DNA of 64,000 nucleotides, taken from contig JAJKFL010000042.1 of assembly GCA_021186555.1 (NCBI GenBank), positions 7,089,281 to 7,153,280 of the forward strand, written 5' to 3'. This document shows positions 10,038 to 22,451 of the stretch, piece after piece. Source of the stretch: Reticulitermes speratus. Its lineage: Eukaryota > Arthropoda > Insecta > Blattodea > Rhinotermitidae. The notes under the pieces are model-generated. The model was not told where the DNA came from. It worked only from the letters and a program-made list of their open reading frames with translations, and did not search any database. Within the stretch, counting starts at the first letter, position 1. The number at the start of each line of letters is the position of its first letter. The translations under genes and the position numbers were made by a program.

Positions 10038-10796
10038 TATCATTGAACAAACAGCAGAAAAGTTAATACCTGACAAAGGCACTGCAGGAGGAAACATTCA
10101 CTGCTTTAGACAACATCCATGTAAACAGAAAGCAGCACAACTTGTACCGTTACCTCGACTGTGTTTGTGATGGATGACATGTTCATTTATTTTATGCACC
10201 AACAGCTGCTGGACGTTGTGTATAATGACCTGCAGACAGTGACAAGTGCCACACACTGCATCACTTTTACTGCCTTACTTGCGAAACGTACATGATTCTT
10301 CTTCTTCTTTTTGTACGTTGCAAAAGCCTCCAGTTTCCGGGTTTGTTGATTTTATTTGTAAATATTTGGTAGGATTCTCTAGACCGGGGATCGGCCAGTT
10401 TCAATGATTCTACCTGCATCGGACAACACAAATACAGAGAAAATGCACACGTGTAACTGTGAGACAAGTCAGATTCGAACCAACAATTCCAGTGTCCAAG
10501 TGACAAAGATTATTATTACTGATAATTCTCAGTTAATCGGTATTAGCCTACAGTAACACGCGCCCGCCCGCAGTTTATGAGACATCACCATAATCCATGG
10601 TGTCCTATAAGTTGCAGTCGAAAATATTTAGACATACATCTACTATGTACATAACCTTGTGAGTGATCTGAGTCACACTTCAGGTCCAATGTTATCGACT
10701 GATATAGGCTAATAATAATATTAAAAATAGTGTCCAGTAACACTGGTTATAATCGAGCAGTAGCGATTACTATCGATTATTTCGATTACTTTGGTC
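10038..10796. other. Unassigned sequence
   Basis: No recognised gene or repeat. GATTA-rich wording near 10755-10800 precedes the MITE and provides its flanking duplication. Confidence 0.5.
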
Positions 10797-10809
10797 GATT
10801 ACGGAGTTT

Positions 10810-11381
10810 CAGTGGTATTCAACGTGGGGTACGCTTACCCCCGGAGGTACGCGAAGACATCTTAGGGGGTACGTAAAATTAAAAAAAAAATATATTATTT
10901 CATGATAAACACTGAATAATCAGGGCCAGATTTAGGGTTAGCCACAAGAGACCCGGACGTAAGGACATGCGATTCTTATCTGGGCGGCTAGTTTCATTTT
11001 ATCCACATAGTGCGATGGAATGTGACGGAACACTATTGGGCGGGATTAACGTTTGCCTAATACTGTTTTTCACTTCTTTTAACAACGCAATGAACCTACT
11101 TCAAAATATTGTTGTGGCAATAAACAAACAGACGCACTCCTTCATATTACCTTGTTCTTTGACAATTGCCGCTGCCGTCATTTAATAGCTTGATTCTCCT
11201 TTTTTCTCAATTAAAACTTATTATTTAATACATTATTTTGGATGTAATTTATTTAATTTATTTCAGATATAGATTATAGGCTATGTATAACTTGAATTAT
11301 GTACCAAACAACTTTGGGGGTACAAAGTTGAAGAGAAATTGTATCAGGGGGTACGCGAACAAGAAAGGTTGAATACCACTG
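10810..11381. mobile_element. hAT-like MITE with 13-bp flanking repeat
   Basis: The termini CAGTGGTATTCAACGTGGGG and GGTTGAATACCACTG are inverted, with GGGGGTACGC repeated near both ends. The immediate flanks are GATTACGGAGTTT (10797-10809) and GATTACGGTGTTT (11382-11394), a 13-bp direct repeat with one mismatch. CAGTGG termini suggest the hAT superfamily, but hAT duplications are normally 8 bp. The internal frame 10967-11185 has no recognised domain. Confidence 0.65.
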
Positions 11382-11394
11382 GATTACGGTGTTT

Positions 11395-12665
11395 CAGTGG
11401 AGCAGCGAGTGAATATTCTCCCGCCCAGTCCTGCAACGCGCGCTCGTAGCTACTATATACCTCTACTATTCTGCATCATTTAGTTTGGGATCATCGACAT
11501 ATTATCGCTGTTGCATTTTTGAGGGCACGGATATTCTGCGCTCAGGGGGGCGAGGGGGAGGAAGGGCCAAGGGACCTTGGAATTCTTTCATCACGGGGTT
11601 CAAAATCAGATCCTAAGATCACGAGAGACGTCTACTGTCCTCTGCAGTTCAGTGCTGAAATGTGTAGGTTAAATTACATTCATTAAACTTTTAGCTATAA
11701 ATATATTCTTGAATCAAAAATAAAACACATCAAAACAATAACAAGAAATGAAATGTCTTAAATAGTTTGGATTCGAAAGTAAGTGCAACTATTAGATGAG
11801 AGTTTAACAGATAAACGACGTAAGTAAACTAAGCCAATTACATTAAGTTGTCACACACTAAGCAATTTTGCCTATCTGCATATACCGCCTGGCTGTCAGC
11901 AGTGGTAGACAACCTTCTACTTACAACTGAAGAATATTTTGGCGTCTTAGTTACAGGCGGTGGTCCTTCTCCTGGTACAAGCTTCAAGGGACCCAGCAGG
12001 GCCACACAGCAAGCGTACTGCCAGTATACGACTACATGATTCTTCTTTGAACGACAACATTTACTGTTCAAATGTTAAAGTTTAAAAACCCTCTCTTTTC
12101 TCAAAGAAGCTTCTGTGGTATATAACTGGCTAAACAAGCCCGTTATTGCAAGTGAACAAACAGTTATATTGTACCTTATTAGACGTTGACTGCGTGACAG
12201 AATACGATCACATCGGAAGTCATTATCCAAAACACGTACATGAAAAGATATAGTCACAGGATTTAGCCTACACATATCTCTTATGGTAAAGTGGATGCGT
12301 GTTTAATCTTCGGCAAATACAAAAAGAAAGCCGCTCCTGGTTAAGGATCATGTTCAATCGTAAAAATTATGAAATATTACACTGAACCAAAAAACAGCCC
12401 AATAGCCAACAATAAATAAAATAAATGTTGAAATAATAAAGGGTTGGTTAAGGGTGAGGGTGCGTTAGTAACACAGAACAATGAGTATCCTGCATCGCAT
12501 ATAATAAAATATTTTTTACAATAAAGATTGTGAATAACTCTTTCAGAGCGAAAAAAGGGCCAAATGCCGAAAGCCGTTTTCTGTCCAGTATTCCCCCGAT
12601 ATCCAAAAGAGAATTTGTTTTGTTGGAAAGTTCCCAGGTATCAGCCTCTTGTTCCTTTTGATGAC
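11395..12665. other. Unassigned sequence
   Basis: Opposite frames overlap at 11838-12071 (77 codons minus, 63 codons plus) but neither has a recognisable domain, and mutual overlap argues against coding. Nothing else is recognised. Confidence 0.45.
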
Positions 12666-12667
12666 AG

Positions 12668-12845
12668 TAATGTTAAGATGAAGTATGGAGCATCGGTGGA
12701 ATGACACTGACAGGGGACAACCGAAGTACTGAAGAAAAACATATACCATTGCCTTTCGTCCTCCACAAATCTCAAAAGGATTGGTCTGGGATCGAACCTA
12801 AGCGGTGAGAAGCCAAGGAGTAAAGGTGCGAACCACGTCACGGAA
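12668..12845 (-). mobile_element. SINE family A, old partial copy (A4)
   Basis: The minus strand shows a degraded head (GGTTCGATCCC survives as the complement of GGGATCGAACC near 12789), the CCACCGATGCTCCATAC region and CTGTCAGTGTCATTCC. The 3' end is missing and several bases differ from A1. Confidence 0.6.
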
Positions 12846-12949
12846 GAACGAAGGAATTTCAGCTAGATAATACAAAAATTCAGTTGTTACCTCACAGAAA
12901 ACACTCTAGTTTCCACTATGAAGACAGACCTGTTGATACTGCATAGGAA

Positions 12950-13075
12950 AATAATCATTGTTTACTGAGAGAATCATACCAACGCGTAAATACACTGTGT
13001 TGGAAAATGTACACCTTCCTAACCGCGAATCAGACGGTACATACAGTAACATCTGTGCTTTAAACGGTTTGAGAC
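12950..13075 (-). repeat. Decayed piggyBac-like MITE fragment
   Basis: On the minus strand ACACAGTGTATTTACGCGTT followed by TGATTCTCTCAGTAAACAATG resembles the ACACAGTGTATTTATGTG block of the 13943-14907 element. No ends are visible. Confidence 0.35.
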
Positions 13076-13123
13076 TTACTTAAAATTACACGCCTAAGAA
13101 AATACTAGCATGCCTATAAAATG

Positions 13124-13392
13124 TTGACCCTATCCACGCCATGAATTCGTATAGGGGGAGTAGAGGTATAGCTCCACTCAGTCTTAACTTCGGCATTAGA
13201 TGGAGGTACGTGATTAACTTCAAACCCCGCCCGCTTTAACCACAGGAGAAAAACCGTTGGAGGGGGGGGGGGAGTCCACAGCCGATGTGGAAGGTATTGG
13301 AGAAGAGGAAATACAGTGCCCCTACCGGAATTCGAAAACCGGACCGCCCAGCCCGTAGTCAGTCACTATACAGTCTACACTATCCCAGCTAC
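13124..13392 (-). mobile_element. SINE family D copy (D1)
   Basis: Read on the minus strand, it begins with a tRNA-like head (GGATAGTGTAGACTGTATAG), continues through a B-box region near 13330, and ends with the ACTGAGTGGAGCTATACC block and CTCCCCCTATAC. It matches D2, D3 and D6 along its length. A G12 run at 13261-13272 is a local expansion. Confidence 0.75.
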
Positions 13393-13938
13393 TATTCGAA
13401 TAACTATGTTAAATAAAAGAGCACGGTATGAAATCAGGACAATTGGTTTGTTCACGTAATGATAGAAAATGTGTGTAAACGAGAAAGGACTTGGCAGGAA
13501 GTAATTGGAATGTCAGAGTTATACACCACTGTTCAACATGTCGACTGAGTATTAGCTGCGCCCACCTTTAATTAAGGCGTATTAATATTAACCGGTGAAA
13601 TGAAGTATAAACCATTAGTATGTGTTATGTAAATAGCACAGAACAGTTGTGTTAAATAAACGCAAGTAAACATAGAGACACGTAAAGAATGAGGCAAAGC
13701 GAGAGGATTTGAAACACACGCAAGCCTGAAACAGTCGGCTTCATGTCGAGTGCTGTTGTAAGTTGTCACCAAACACATGTCAGCGCGTCCACCGGTCCGA
13801 CTCGTTTGGGACACTGACCGCCTCTCATTTCTGTCGACCAACAGACCAGAGAGGGGCGCACGCTGTGTGGCTGTTGGCAACAATAAACCAGGCAGCTGAA
13901 GTCGTCACGTTACAGCTGATTGAATGTCAAACGTCGGA
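13393..13938. other. Unassigned sequence
   Basis: A 103-codon minus-strand frame at 13572-13883 covers a slightly GC-richer patch but has no domain, signal peptide or repeat that I recognise. Left unassigned. Confidence 0.4.
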
Positions 13939-13942
13939 TTAA

Positions 13943-14907
13943 CCCTTTAAACCTCAGTGGTTACTATATGTACCACCAGGTTTAACATTCAACAATCCTA
14001 CGTTCTGCCCACACAGTGTATTTATGTGTTTTGTGTGGATCTTAGAACAAACAGCTTTATTTCACTGTACAGCATTAACTGATTGGTTTGTATAACTGAG
14101 ACGGAGTGTGTTTTACTGCACGGTACGGACTGAATGTACCGCCATGTTTAACATTCACAAATTCTACGTTCTGCCCACACAGTGTATTTATGTGTTTTGT
14201 GTGGATCTCAGAACAAACAGCGATTATTTCACTGTACAGCATTAACTGACTGGTTTGTATAACTGAGACGGAGTGTGTTTACTGCGCGGTACGGACTGTA
14301 TTTATGTGTTTTGTGTGGATCTCAGAACAAACAGCGATTATTTCACTGTACAGCATTAACTGACTGGTTTGTATAACTGAGACGAAGTGTGTTTACTGCG
14401 CGGTACGGACTGTATTTATGTGTTTTGTGTGGATCTCAGAACAAACAGCGATTATTTCACTGTACAGCATTAACTGACTGGTTTGTATAACTGAGACGAA
14501 GTGTGTTTACTGCGCGGTACGGACTGTATTTATGTGTTTTGTGTGGATCTCAGAACAAACAGCGATTATTTCACTGTACAACATTAACTGACTGGTTTGT
14601 ATAACTGAGACGAAGTGTGTTTACTGCGCGGTACGGACTGTATTTATGTGTTTTGTGTGGATCTCAGAACAAACAGCGATTATTTCACTGTACAACATTA
14701 ACTGACTGTTTGTATAACTGAGACGAAGTGTGTTTACTGCGCGTACGGACTGTATTTATGTGTTTGTGTGGATCTCAGAACAAACAGCGATTATTTCACT
14801 GTACAGCATTAACTGACTGGTTTGTATAACTGAGACGGAGTGTGTTTACTGCGCGGTACGGACTGAAAGTTTAAATACAGTTCAGGTTAATCTTAGTCTT
14901 TAAAGGG
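13943..14907. mobile_element. piggyBac-like MITE containing a tandem array
   Basis: The element is bounded by TTAA on both sides (13939-13942 and 14908-14911), with inverted ends CCCTTTAAA and TTTAAAGGG. TTAA target sites and CCC-starting ends are the hallmark of the piggyBac superfamily. No transposase frame is present. A second copy with similar ends is at 43785-44029, about 245 bp long, so the length here comes from the internal array. Confidence 0.72.
14015..14870. repeat. 114-bp tandem repeat inside the piggyBac-like MITE
   Basis: Units start TGTATTTATGTGTTTTGTG and contain GGATCTCAGAACAAACAGCG, TTTCACTGTACAGC and TGCGCGGTACGGAC. Starts at 14297, 14411, 14525 and 14639 are 114 bp apart. 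The first two units (from about 14015 and 14177) are longer because each retains the TTCTGCCCACACAG block of the single-copy element. Confidence 0.92.
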
Positions 14908-14911
14908 TTAA

Positions 14912-15375
14912 TGTCGATTGAAAGTAGGATCATAGGGAAAGGTTAATAATGTCTTGAAAGCGATGTGTTGTATACTGGTTTTGACGTTTAATAGTAATAA
15001 TTAAAGATTTTTAATATTTATAGTGTCATTTTAAAACAAATATTGCTCATCCTTTCACGGCCTTCTTTTGTCGTTTCTTAAGCTGTAAAAAATATTTTAG
15101 TACACGTTCTTGACAAGGGAAGTTTTATATCTAGTATAAGAAATAGGGAATCAAAAAATAGAAATCAGCTTCAGAATGTCGGTTCAGTAGAAATCAAACA
15201 AACTACTAAATTTGAGAATTGTTTCAGACCTGACAGTTTCCGGTATCCAGACACACAGGTTTCATAACAAGCACAAAAATTTTTATTATGTAGATGAAAA
15301 TAACTGAGAGAGACCTTCATTATTATTTTATTTTATTATTTGGCTTTTTAAGGATGTGCAGTGTGCCTATGGCAC
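14912..15375. other. Unassigned sequence
   Basis: AT-rich, with no recognised gene or repeat until the LINE fragment starts near 15376. Confidence 0.5.
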
Positions 15376-15616
15376 GTGTGGGACTTAGGCGTAGATGGGA
15401 AGATAATATTAAAATGGATCTTCAAGAAGTGGGATGGGACATGGACTGGATTGATCTGGTTCAGGATAGGAACAGTGACGGCCTCTTGTGAATGCGGTAA
15501 TGAACCTTCGGCTTCCAAAAATTTCGGGGAATTTCTTGACTAATTGAGGACATGTTAGCTTCTGAGGAAGGACTCTGCTCCATGGAGTTAGTTAGTTAGT
15601 TAGTTATTAGTTAGCA
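15376..15616 (+). pseudogene. LINE family 1 3' end, strongly 5'-truncated
   Basis: The sequence encodes the C-terminal peptide [18 protein letters not shown] and an MDWIDL-like motif, followed by the LINE 3' UTR (GAATTTCTTGAC, GTTAGCTTCTGAGGAAGGAC) and a TTAGTTAG tail (about 15587-15615). It matches 28095-28647 over this interval. Point changes break the frame. All catalytic domains are missing. Confidence 0.8.
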
Positions 15617-15759
15617 GTGTACCTAAGCCTGTAAGCAAGATATCCATGTAATAATCTTACCATAACAGCAGTTACATAAAACAGCTTTCTGCTGTACTGA
15701 AAAATCACTCAACTTGGAGATAGGTGGCTTTTATTTTATTAGTTACGTGTGCAGTCTGA

Positions 15760-15965
15760 TTTACTACTAGAAAGCTATGCACTGTTCCCACATAATAGGC
15801 TATATATTTTTTTATTTTTTTTTTGTATGATTCTCACAATAAACAACAGTTATTCCCCTAAACAACACTAAGGAAATGACGTTTGAATGGGACAGCAATG
15901 TGTTTTCTGTGAACTGGGAACTGAATTTTTAAACGTTGAGCATATTAATATGGATTTTATGCTTA
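15760..15965 (+). repeat. Decayed piggyBac-like MITE relative
   Basis: CTGTTCCCACATAATAG, TGATTCTCACAATAAACAACAG, TATTCCCCTAAACAAC, GTGTTTTCTGTGAACTGGG and a closing ACTGAATTTTTAAACG parallel the single-copy element at 43785-44029. Ends are lost. Confidence 0.4.
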
Positions 15966-16217
15966 AAATTTTAGGTTCGTGTTTTATTTAACTCACTGAA
16001 TGTACGATTTTCAGAACGTCTAATGAAGTTTATGCCTGAGGTTGTTTTGTGTTGAACAGAGTAAGACTTGCAATACATGTAAGAGATTTATGACAAGGAA
16101 ACTCGCAATAAAATGCTGGTACATACAAGTGTAGCTGCAGTAAGAAACGAACAAAACTTTGTGGCTTACAACTGCTCGTTAAGGGGGAGTATGAGTATGG
16201 GAAGTAAATTTGAAGTA

Positions 16218-16295
16218 CAGGATATACACAAAAGAATGGTGCGGTTTCAATAGTATTCACTATTGAAACCGCACCATTCTTTTGTGCATACCCTG
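16218..16295. mobile_element. 78-bp snap-back hairpin MITE (P1)
   Basis: Nearly the whole element is one inverted repeat: AAAAGAATGGTGCGGTTTC (from about 16230) pairs with its exact complement after a short ATTC loop. The outer ends are CAG and CTG with TA on each side (16216-16217 and 16296-16297), as expected for a Tc1/mariner-type element. A second copy lies at 50506-50575. Transcribed from either strand, it would fold into a long hairpin of about 35 bp. Confidence 0.85.
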
Positions 16296-16297
16296 TA

Positions 16298-18200
16298 CAC
16301 ACCAACGTAAAGCACTAAAGTAAGTACAGGCCAAATCACCCTGAAGTTGAAGTCGTTAAATCCAGAAAATGCCTTTAGGTTAAAATGCTCTGCGCCTGTG
16401 CACTCCCAATAGATTTATCAATGACAATTGATTACAAATCTCAGTGTTCATTATTACAGATTTGTTAGTATAATCAACAAATACCAGCAAGTAGCGGTGC
16501 AGCGGGTTGCAGCTCTTAAGTTTTTCCCTCTACCATGTCTTCTATTACTAGCAATTTACTTCTGCCAATAATTTACTATGTTTCTAAGAGAGAGTCCCCT
16601 GTCTCGAATATTTTAAGGGGTTTCACTTCTCTTTTTTGCCCGTGGGCTCTCCTACTGACATTATCCTTTTTTATGCCCTCTATCCCCACGACTAGTCCCA
16701 AGTTAACCCTTCAATGGCGATGGGGTTAAATCCCAACCACTGCCCACGATGGAAGGGTTTTAAATTTATAGTACCCTTAATTGCATAGGCGACCGCATGG
16801 TGCACGGATGCCAGCATTGAAATGTTAACCTGGTGAGATGAAATCTGCATGGCCTCTTGTGTGGTAAGTTTTCTTCCTTAAAATACAGTTCATAAGCCCT
16901 GTTTCGCCTGAAGATGTTAAGTGCAATGTGGACTAATTTAAACCCAGAGAACTTATGTTACAACAGTAGAGCTGGCTCTATATCTCTTGGCAGGCTGGAC
17001 CGGTTCGTTGTATTGTGTCAGGCGGTAAACAGGTTCCGTGCTAACTGTCCACCTTATCTCTTACAGAAATCACATTAATTTGTGTTCGCACCTTTACAAG
17101 GTAGAGTTCAAATGGTACAGTGATATACACTACTACAACAGGTTACTGTAGCAGGTAGGATTGTACTTGGCTATTGAGGTTCTAATGTTTATATCTAAAC
17201 GACGGACATGCACTTGTGTAAGTGTTGGATTATAGATAGCATTTGAATGAAGCCGATTAGATTCAAGAAAAATTTAAAAGGCAGATTATATTTATTACAT
17301 TTAGAAGCATGACCATGTGTGTACAATTTAAAATGTTAAACGTAAGACAGTTGTACCTGAAGGGTTAATTTAAACAGCGGATTTGACTCTGTTAAGGTCG
17401 TTTGCAGGCTGTAAATTTACACACACACTCTCTGACTGACGTAATTCAAAGTTACGCAGTTTCAGACTTACAAATTTAAAGAAGTTAAACAAATGAAATA
17501 ATATTTTTGAAAAGCGGGCCCAGTTCTTCCTTGCGGGAATGAAAGCGCAATGAGACGGAGGTGGCGGATGAATACTGATGAGCGATAACACAGCCGACGG
17601 AGTGGTCATGCTGTGGCTAATTAGTTTCCAGTGTATTGGAGTTTGGATTTCAACTGGACTCCGTTGTATATACGTATATATTCACCATTTGCATATTGAA
17701 TTCCGACTTGAGCAAAATTACACATGTTCCGCAAAGTAACTACTACGTAAGTCGGGGAGTGTCTGTTTTGTGCATAAACCAAATCAAGAAATATATCAAG
17801 AATTAAATATATATACAATGTAAATAAAATTAGTGTGGGTTACAGACGTAAGTGGACTCAATACATTTTAAGAATAAACGATACACGTGTTCCCAGGTTA
17901 GTGTAATGTAGCTCATAGGTGATATACATTTAAGTTTGGCGATTGTCTTCGAAACAAATGGAGAATTGTTTTGGAACTTTTTAGCGAATTTCCTCACGAG
18001 GAGTTGGCAACACTGGCTAGGGCAGCATCAGCTAGTTAGGATGTCGCAACGTGAAACTGGCTGTAGAAACCTGTCTGATGTCGGGGCATAATTTCTGATA
18101 TTAGAGCTTGTTAATCCTAATATATGCAGAATGAGTTCATAGGTAATCTATAGGCATGTATGTTTTATTCTGAAGAATATAATGTCAGTTTTACGTGCCG
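16298..18200. other. Unassigned sequence
   Basis: No recognised gene or mobile element. Frames of 60-84 codons occur without domain support. Nothing in the promoter or RNA-gene class is apparent. Confidence 0.5.
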
Positions 18201-18207
18201 CGTTTTA

Positions 18208-18210
18208 ATG

Positions 18211-18246
<36 letters not shown>
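18208..18246. repeat. TTA microsatellite
   Basis: About 13 TTA units. It accounts for the poly-leucine run in the frame 18160-18414. Confidence 0.95.
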
Positions 18247-18407
18247 GACGTGGCCTCGTCATATGACCAGAAACAATATTTACGCGCTGTTCCACGGCAG
18301 CTTTTATCAGCCCTTAAAATTTCTCTCTTAATAAACGCTTGTTTAAAATGTTACGTAACACACTTTTACCAGTATTGTTACTCAATAATCAATGCAACTA
18401 AAGAAAG

Positions 18408-18696
18408 AGGGTAAAGTTGTCCCTGTCGACGCCATTAAGGCATAAAGGGGGAGTGGATGCATAGCTCCACTCATTCTTAATCCCGACACTAGATGTAGGT
18501 AAGTGGTCAACTTCACGCCCCGGCAGCTGTCGCCTACCCCCCCCCCCCCCACTCCCTTCGTGAAAGAAGCCCGGTACTCATTGAATACGGTTCTAGTTGG
18601 GTCCCAGAGCCGGTTTGAACGTTTTGTAAAGAAAAAGATCGGTTGCTCCTGCTGGGATTCGAACCCCGGATCGTCCAGCCCGTAGCCTATGCTACT
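18408..18696 (-). mobile_element. SINE family D copy (D2)
   Basis: The minus strand shows the tRNA-like head with B box GGGGTTCGAATCCCAG, then a body with CTTTACAAAACGTTC and GGCTCTGGGACCC, and ends with CAGGGACAACTTTACC. The end resembles the CTTTAC repeat tail of SINE family C. A C-run at 18537-18550 is a local expansion. Confidence 0.78.
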
Positions 18697-18699
18697 GCA

Positions 18700-20190
18700 G
18701 AAAAGAATTTTAAGACTCGAACAAAATACAGTCTAACTCGGTTATAACGTCATGAAAGGGACTGAATATTTTGTGTCGTTATAAACGAGTGCTGTCTCAC
18801 AGACTGTGAGCATTTGGTCACTTCGTCGTGGGGCTAGTGCCGTTAGGCTGATTCATAAATGCGTGGAAATGGACGCTTGTGGTCAAATAACGCTTATCAA
18901 CAGAGACTGTTCGTGCAGGAGCGTATTTTGTGTCACGTATGACTGAGTCACCCACTCTATACGGATACGTAATGTTACTCCGAACATTTCTGTTTATTCC
19001 AGTTCCAGACCTGCTACATGGAACGGAACCTTATAGCCTACTCTGTCTCGTACACACTCTTACGCAAACCAAAACGTATGCGCCCACACAAAAGCCCAAA
19101 TATGCAAAAACCTTATGCTTTTAGGCGCTTTCGCAAACTTGAGAAAAGCGACTATTAGCTTCGTCCCTCTGTCTGTCCGCATGGAACAATGGTCAGGAGA
19201 TTTTCACAAAATTATTATATTTGAGAATTTTTCGAAAATCTATGGAGAAAATTCAAGTTTCATTAAAATCTGACAAGAATAACGGGTAATTTACAAGACA
19301 ACCTATGTACATTTATGATAATATCTCGCTGAATTCTTCTTAGAATGAGAAATGGTTCAGACAAATTTGTAGAGAAAATCAAAACCATTTTGTGTTCAAT
19401 ACCTTACACCCCAAAAATCATACCGTTTATGAGATAATGTGGAAGAACATGGTACAGCCTGACAGGTCACAGACAATATAACACGGCGCATGCGTTTGCA
19501 TGCTGGATAACGTGTAATTTGAGGATTCGGGTCTTTGGTGCTCTGCGACGTTGGGTGAGTGTTTCCCGACGACTCGAAGGATAGTGTTGTGTTCATATTC
19601 AAGAGTTAAACCGTCCAACTTGAACTACTTAACCCTTGAATATGAGCACACACATTCTCCGAAACTTCGGGAACCACTCACAACGACACAGCCTCACATC
19701 CCATAAGAGCCGAAGCCTCAGCAACAGCGCTGTGTTGAGGTAACACTGAAGACCTATTCGCACATTTTTATATATCACATCTTATTAAACTACTCTTCAT
19801 AATGTAAGGCGTAAAATTGTCTTCTGATGACCTCTATTAACGAACTTAAGATTTCTCGTAATCAGACTATTGTAGAAATATTTGGTAATTTTGCTTAAAA
19901 GCAGTCGAGTCTCCTTGCCCCACGTCTTACCTGTTTTCACGAATCAGCCCCACTGTACACTGAATGATTAACTATGTACTTATATACACACGTACTAGCG
20001 GTTTGTTAAAGGATGTTAAGTGAGGGATATGAACTCTCGAATTAGATTAAAAGGTAATATATGACGAAAAGGAAGGGACTGGGAGGAACCGATCATTCTT
20101 GTATGAAGTAGAACGAATTTTATTGTTATTAATTTTATTATATTATATAATACCTGTTGATTAAAAGCCACAGAATTATTTCATTGCAGA
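18700..20190. other. Mostly unassigned; possible pogo-like end at 18728
   Basis: CAGTCTAACTCGGTTATAACG at 18728 followed by CGTTATAAACGAG resembles the end of a pogo or Tigger-like element, but no partner end is found. Overlapping minus frames at 19396-19618 show no domain. TCACATCCCATAAGAGC at about 19697 matches the end motif of subfamily II ribozyme elements. Confidence 0.4.
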
Positions 20191-20193
20191 AAA

Positions 20194-21316
20194 ATATAGT
20201 CATACATTGATACTATATCATACACTGATACTATATCATACATTGATACTATATCATACACTGATACTAACATACATTGATACTATATCATACACTGATA
20301 CTATATCATACATTGATACTATATCATACATGATACTAAATACACTGATACTATATCATACATTGATACTATATCATACACTGATACTTATATACATACA
20401 CTGATACTATATCATACACTGATACTATATCATACACTGATACTATATCATACACTGATACTATATCATACACTGATACTATATCATACACTGATACTAT
20501 ATCATACACTGATACTATATCATACATGATACTATATCATACACTGATACTATATCATACACTGATACTATATCATACTACTTGATACTATATCATACAC
20601 TGATACTATATCATACATTGATACTATATCATATACTGATACTATATCATACACTGATACTATATCATACATTGATACTATATCATATACTGATACTATA
20701 TCATACACTGATACTATATCATACACTGATACTATATCATACATGATACTATATCATACACTGATACTATATCATACACTGATACTATATCATACATGAT
20801 ACTATATCATACACTGATACTATATCATACATTGATACTATATCATACATTGATACTATATCAACACTGATACTATATCATTACACTTGATACTATATCA
20901 TACACTGATACTATATCATACACTGATACTATATCATACATTGATACTATATCACACACTGATAATACTATATCATCACATTGATACTATTATACATACA
21001 TCTGATACTATATCATACATTGATACTATATCATACACTGATACTATATCATACATTGATACTATATCATACACTGATACTATATCATACATGATACCAT
21101 ATCATACACTGATACTATATCATACACTGATACTATATCATACACTGATACTATATCATACATTGATACTATATCACACTTGATACTATATCATACATTG
21201 ATACTATATCATACATTGATACTATATCATACATTGATACTATATCATACATTGATACTATATCACACATTGATACTATATCATACACTGATACTATATC
21301 ATTCACTGCTACTATA
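20194..21316. repeat. 18-bp satellite array, about 62 units
   Basis: The unit is CTGATACTATATCATACA, with a C/T variant giving CACTG or CATTG. Near 20205-20390 the two variants alternate, forming a 36-bp higher-order unit. From about 20400 the CACTG form dominates. Scattered 1-2 bp losses break phase. Because 18 is a multiple of three, long open frames appear (20207-20404, 20887-21183). They are artefacts of the repeat. Confidence 0.96.
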
Positions 21317-22451
21317 AAAGGTCACGTAAATTCAGACCGAAAAGGACAGTGCTTCTAAGCGATCTTTTGAATGGTCTTGAAATAATAAGCAATTTTTCTT
21401 TGCATCCTCACATTTCGCCACACACAGCTTGTTCACCCTTATTTGGCGCCATGCACTGTGGGAATTACAAGCATCTAATTAAATTCCGGTGCAGGGTTGA
21501 AAACTTCTATCCAGGGTAGCTTATAATTTACAAGTACCCTATATAACTACACCAGGAGCGGAATTTTCATCCTTTTGAATAACCAATTTAAAGAGGCAAG
21601 ATTCATAAACATACGCAGATATAATGGCTAGCGTTTGTAACACGAAGAAGAAAGGTAAAAAGCTGATTTACTGGCGACTAGAAACTTGAACCGACAAGTA
21701 CCCGCCAACGCCCTCTAAATCAAATCCTCCTGACAGTCCGTAAACCCACGCCGTAGTGTGTTGGAGCCGCTGGAATCTGACCACTGTGTCCCACGCACCG
21801 TCACCGTTCCCCCCAGCAATTAACATCACACGCAGAGCTGATGGTTTAAATTGTATTGCAGGCGGAACCTTACTGCCACGTGGGAGTCACTTACTGACCA
21901 TGCACATTTAAAGCAGTCCTTGACATAACATCCAAAATCCATAGTATTATTTTGAATTACTCAGATATTTCAACTGGAAGACTGAACAGATGGTCATGTC
22001 TCCGAGGTCTATGACATGATAATGTGTTAATAAATAGCTTCGCAGAAAAGACGCCATTTTTCTAGGAACTCTAAGCATTCGAAAAGACAACGTCACAGTA
22101 AATTCCTGTATTATTTGTTTATATAAGCAGGGCAAAGAGTTGATCGTTACACAAGTTCTTTCTCCTGAAAGATTTAATAAATACTTAAGTGGAATTTTGT
22201 TTAAATTCAGACATCAAGGAAGTAATAATCCTTTTGTAAATGCCATGGAATTCGTTTTTAATGCCTACTCATTTACCTATCCTCTAAACACATTAAATGG
22301 TGTACGGATGCAGCGCCTACAATTACGTAAGACATTTGCACATCTGCTCCATGTAGATATATAAACAAATAATATAGAACGCACATTCTGCGCCCATCTA
22401 TCAGGCTACACGGCGTCATAACTCGGGAAACCACATATATACACTAGCCTT
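21317..22451. other. Unassigned sequence
   Basis: The 74-codon frame 22140-22364 has a plausible composition but no recognisable domain and no neighbouring exon-like frames. I would not call it a gene. Confidence 0.45.

Noticed and set aside
20207-21183. Repetitive ILYHTL-type proteins in 20207-20404 and 20887-21183
   Set aside because: Produced by the 18-bp satellite, whose unit length is a multiple of three. No start context, flanking exon or non-repeat sequence.
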